From Candidatus Rifleibacteriota bacterium (GTDB taxonomy: Bacteria > Riflebacteria > Ozemobacteria > Ozemobacterales > Ozemobacteraceae): DNA of 41,089 nucleotides. The position numbers and the translations under genes were made by a program. Positions 40,272 to 41,089 of the stretch are shown here, piece after piece (the stretch's first letter is position 1; each line of letters begins with the position of its first letter). The notes beneath the pieces were generated by a model. That model was not told the DNA's origin, ran no database searches, and saw only the letters and a program-made list of their open reading frames with translations. The stretch spans positions 1 to 41,089 of the forward strand of contig JAKJFO010000013.1 in NCBI GenBank assembly GCA_022704885.1, read 5' to 3'.

Positions 40272-40892
40272 TCAGGCCAGCTTTTCGATGGTGGCGATGG
40301 CTTCCTTGATTTTGGCTTCGCGGCCTTCTTCGGTGTTGGCGTCCATCGGCTGGCCGCTGATGAAAGTTACATCGGTCAGGCCGGCCCATCCGAGAACTGT
40401 TTTGAGATAGGGTGTGATCTGATCGTATGGTTCTGCCGGAGTACCTGGAGTGTAGTCACCACCTCTGGTCGAGACGACGTAGACCTTGCGGCCTGCTGCC
40501 AGTCCGACCGGGCCATTCTCGGTGTATTTGAACATGAAGCCTGGCTGCCAGACGATATCGATGTAGTGTTTGAGTTTATACGGAATCCCGAAGTTCCACA
40601 TCGGCGTGCTGATAACGATGATGTCAGCCGTCAGAAAGCGAGCGATATGGGCCTTGATTTCTTCCCAGGCTTCGACTGCATCGCCCGAAAGTTCCTGGCC
40701 GCTCATCAGCATATACTTGCCTTTGACGCGGGTTATGTTCATTTCCGGCAGTTTCTCGGTGAAGACATCGAGAGTATCGAGGGCGATTTCGCCATGTATC
40801 TTTTTGAGCTTCGCGATCAGCTCACCGGCTATTCTGAGAGTGCGCGACTGCGCGCCTCTGGGACTTGCTGTGATGTGTAATGCCTTTTTCAT
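40272..40892 (-). CDS. AzoR/flavodoxin-like FMN-dependent NADH oxidoreductase
   Basis: A 206-residue flavodoxin-fold protein: KALHITASPRGAQSRTLRIA (phosphate-binding loop for FMN), IIVISTPMWNFGIPYKLKHYID, VVSTRGGDYTPGTPAEPYDQ, and the C-terminal QPMDANTEEGREAKIKEAIA. It matches the AcpD/AzoR family that reduces quinones and azo compounds with NAD(P)H. The ATG at 40890-40892 is preceded by GAGGAGAG; further upstream in-frame codons overlap the regulator gene. It lies 10 bases after the MarR stop, so the regulator likely controls it. Confidence 0.88.
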   Translation of the reverse strand: MKKALHITASPRGAQSRTLRIAGELIAKLKKIHGEIALDTLDVFTEKLPEMNITRVKGKYMLMSGQELSGDAVEAWEEIKAHIARFLTADIIVISTPMWNFGIPYKLKHYIDIVWQPGFMFKYTENGPVGLAAGRKVYVVSTRGGDYTPGTPAEPYDQITPYLKTVLGWAGLTDVTFISGQPMDANTEEGREAKIKEAIATIEKLA

Positions 40893-40902
40893 GTTTCTCT
40901 CC

Positions 40903-41089
40903 TCATTGTTTATTGTTTTTTCCGAGTTTGCGGCAGAGTTCGCCGAGTTGTAACTGTTCTTCAGGGCTGAGCACCGCCATGCGTTTCGTGATGTTTTCGG
41001 CATGCCGCGGAAACAGATGTTCTATGAGTCTTCTGCCCTTGTCGGTAAGGTCGATCCAGTAGAATCGCCTGTCTTCGCTGCGCTTTTCC
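40903..41089 (-). CDS. MarR-family regulator, partial (5' end beyond window)
   Basis: The frame starts outside the window; 61 codons and the TGA (40903-40905) are seen. EKRSEDRRFYWIDLTDKGRR matches the wing of MarR proteins (R-x-D-R-R-x-x-x-x-x-LT-x-x-G), followed by the dimerisation helix (IEHLFPRHAENITKRMAVLSPEEQLQL). With azoR directly downstream this is a common oxidant/quinone-response pair. Confidence 0.8.
   Translation of the reverse strand, partial: EKRSEDRRFYWIDLTDKGRRLIEHLFPRHAENITKRMAVLSPEEQLQLGELCRKLGKNNKQ

Overview
The window looks like a piece of chromosome from a Gram-negative, anaerobic or microaerobic bacterium. It encodes an ExbB/ExbD/TonB energy-transduction module, a TolC/RND efflux system, lipoprotein and Sec signals, and type IV pilin-like proteins (so there is an outer membrane). 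It also has anaerobic sulfite reductase, several ferredoxin-type proteins and three ferritin-like proteins. The gene mix (many non-canonical signalling proteins, HEAT-type proteins, GspK/I/J-like pseudopilins) would fit an uncultured lineage such as Candidatus Riflebacteria, but that is a guess from style and not a sequence match. I see no rRNA, tRNA, CRISPR array, transposase or phage gene.

Layout. 1-850: radical SAM gene (cut by the window edge) with a DUF5320-type small protein, minus strand. 1580-2270: a receiver-like protein lacking the phospho-acceptor Asp, plus a small helical protein. 2318-5972: minus-strand operon exbB-exbD-tonB-DUF364, divergent from a second DUF364 gene, with promoters facing both ways around a palindrome. 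5979-7034: M42 aminopeptidase. 7090-8690: repeat-rich stretch surrounding a STAS-domain gene. 8493-13395: sulfite reduction operon (Rrf2 regulator, ferritin-like protein, asrA, asrB, asrC, FNT channel) behind a perfect consensus sigma70 promoter. 13549-17991: large HEAT-like membrane protein, SH3/NlpC-type secreted protein, secreted beta-propeller-like protein. 18100-21154: overlapping GspK-, GspI- and GspJ-like pseudopilin genes. 21173-25147: YkgJ-type Cys-cluster protein, degenerate ferritin-like protein, small Zn-ribbon protein, and a Tim44/Zn-ribbon/TerB membrane protein. 25484-27362: small secreted protein and a DUF362 ferredoxin protein. 27433-28507: two short chromate transporter halves. 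28666-34697: TolC-RND adaptor-RND pump-PG0541 operon. 34767-35264: rubrerythrin-like protein. 35428-37176: NMT1-TM-PAS sensor with a Cys tail. 37323-39870: FecR lipoprotein and a CHASE2-SpoIIE phosphatase gene interrupted by one in-frame stop. 40272-end: azoR-like flavoprotein and the end of a MarR regulator.

The clearest functional modules are: sulfite to sulfide reduction with a likely HS- exit channel; a TonB-driven, probably metal-related module flanked by two putative metal-chelation proteins; a pseudopilin tip complex; an RND efflux operon; and a CHASE2/FecR sensory phosphatase that could act through STAS antagonists such as the one at 7601.

Non-coding DNA is not empty. A dispersed repeat of about 135-170 bp occurs at five sites (two sub-forms), a 15-bp motif and its palindromic double occur next to these repeats and elsewhere, and a 76-bp element with terminal inverted repeats abuts the end of the NMT1-PAS gene. 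Several promoters carry well-placed dyads that are candidate operators.
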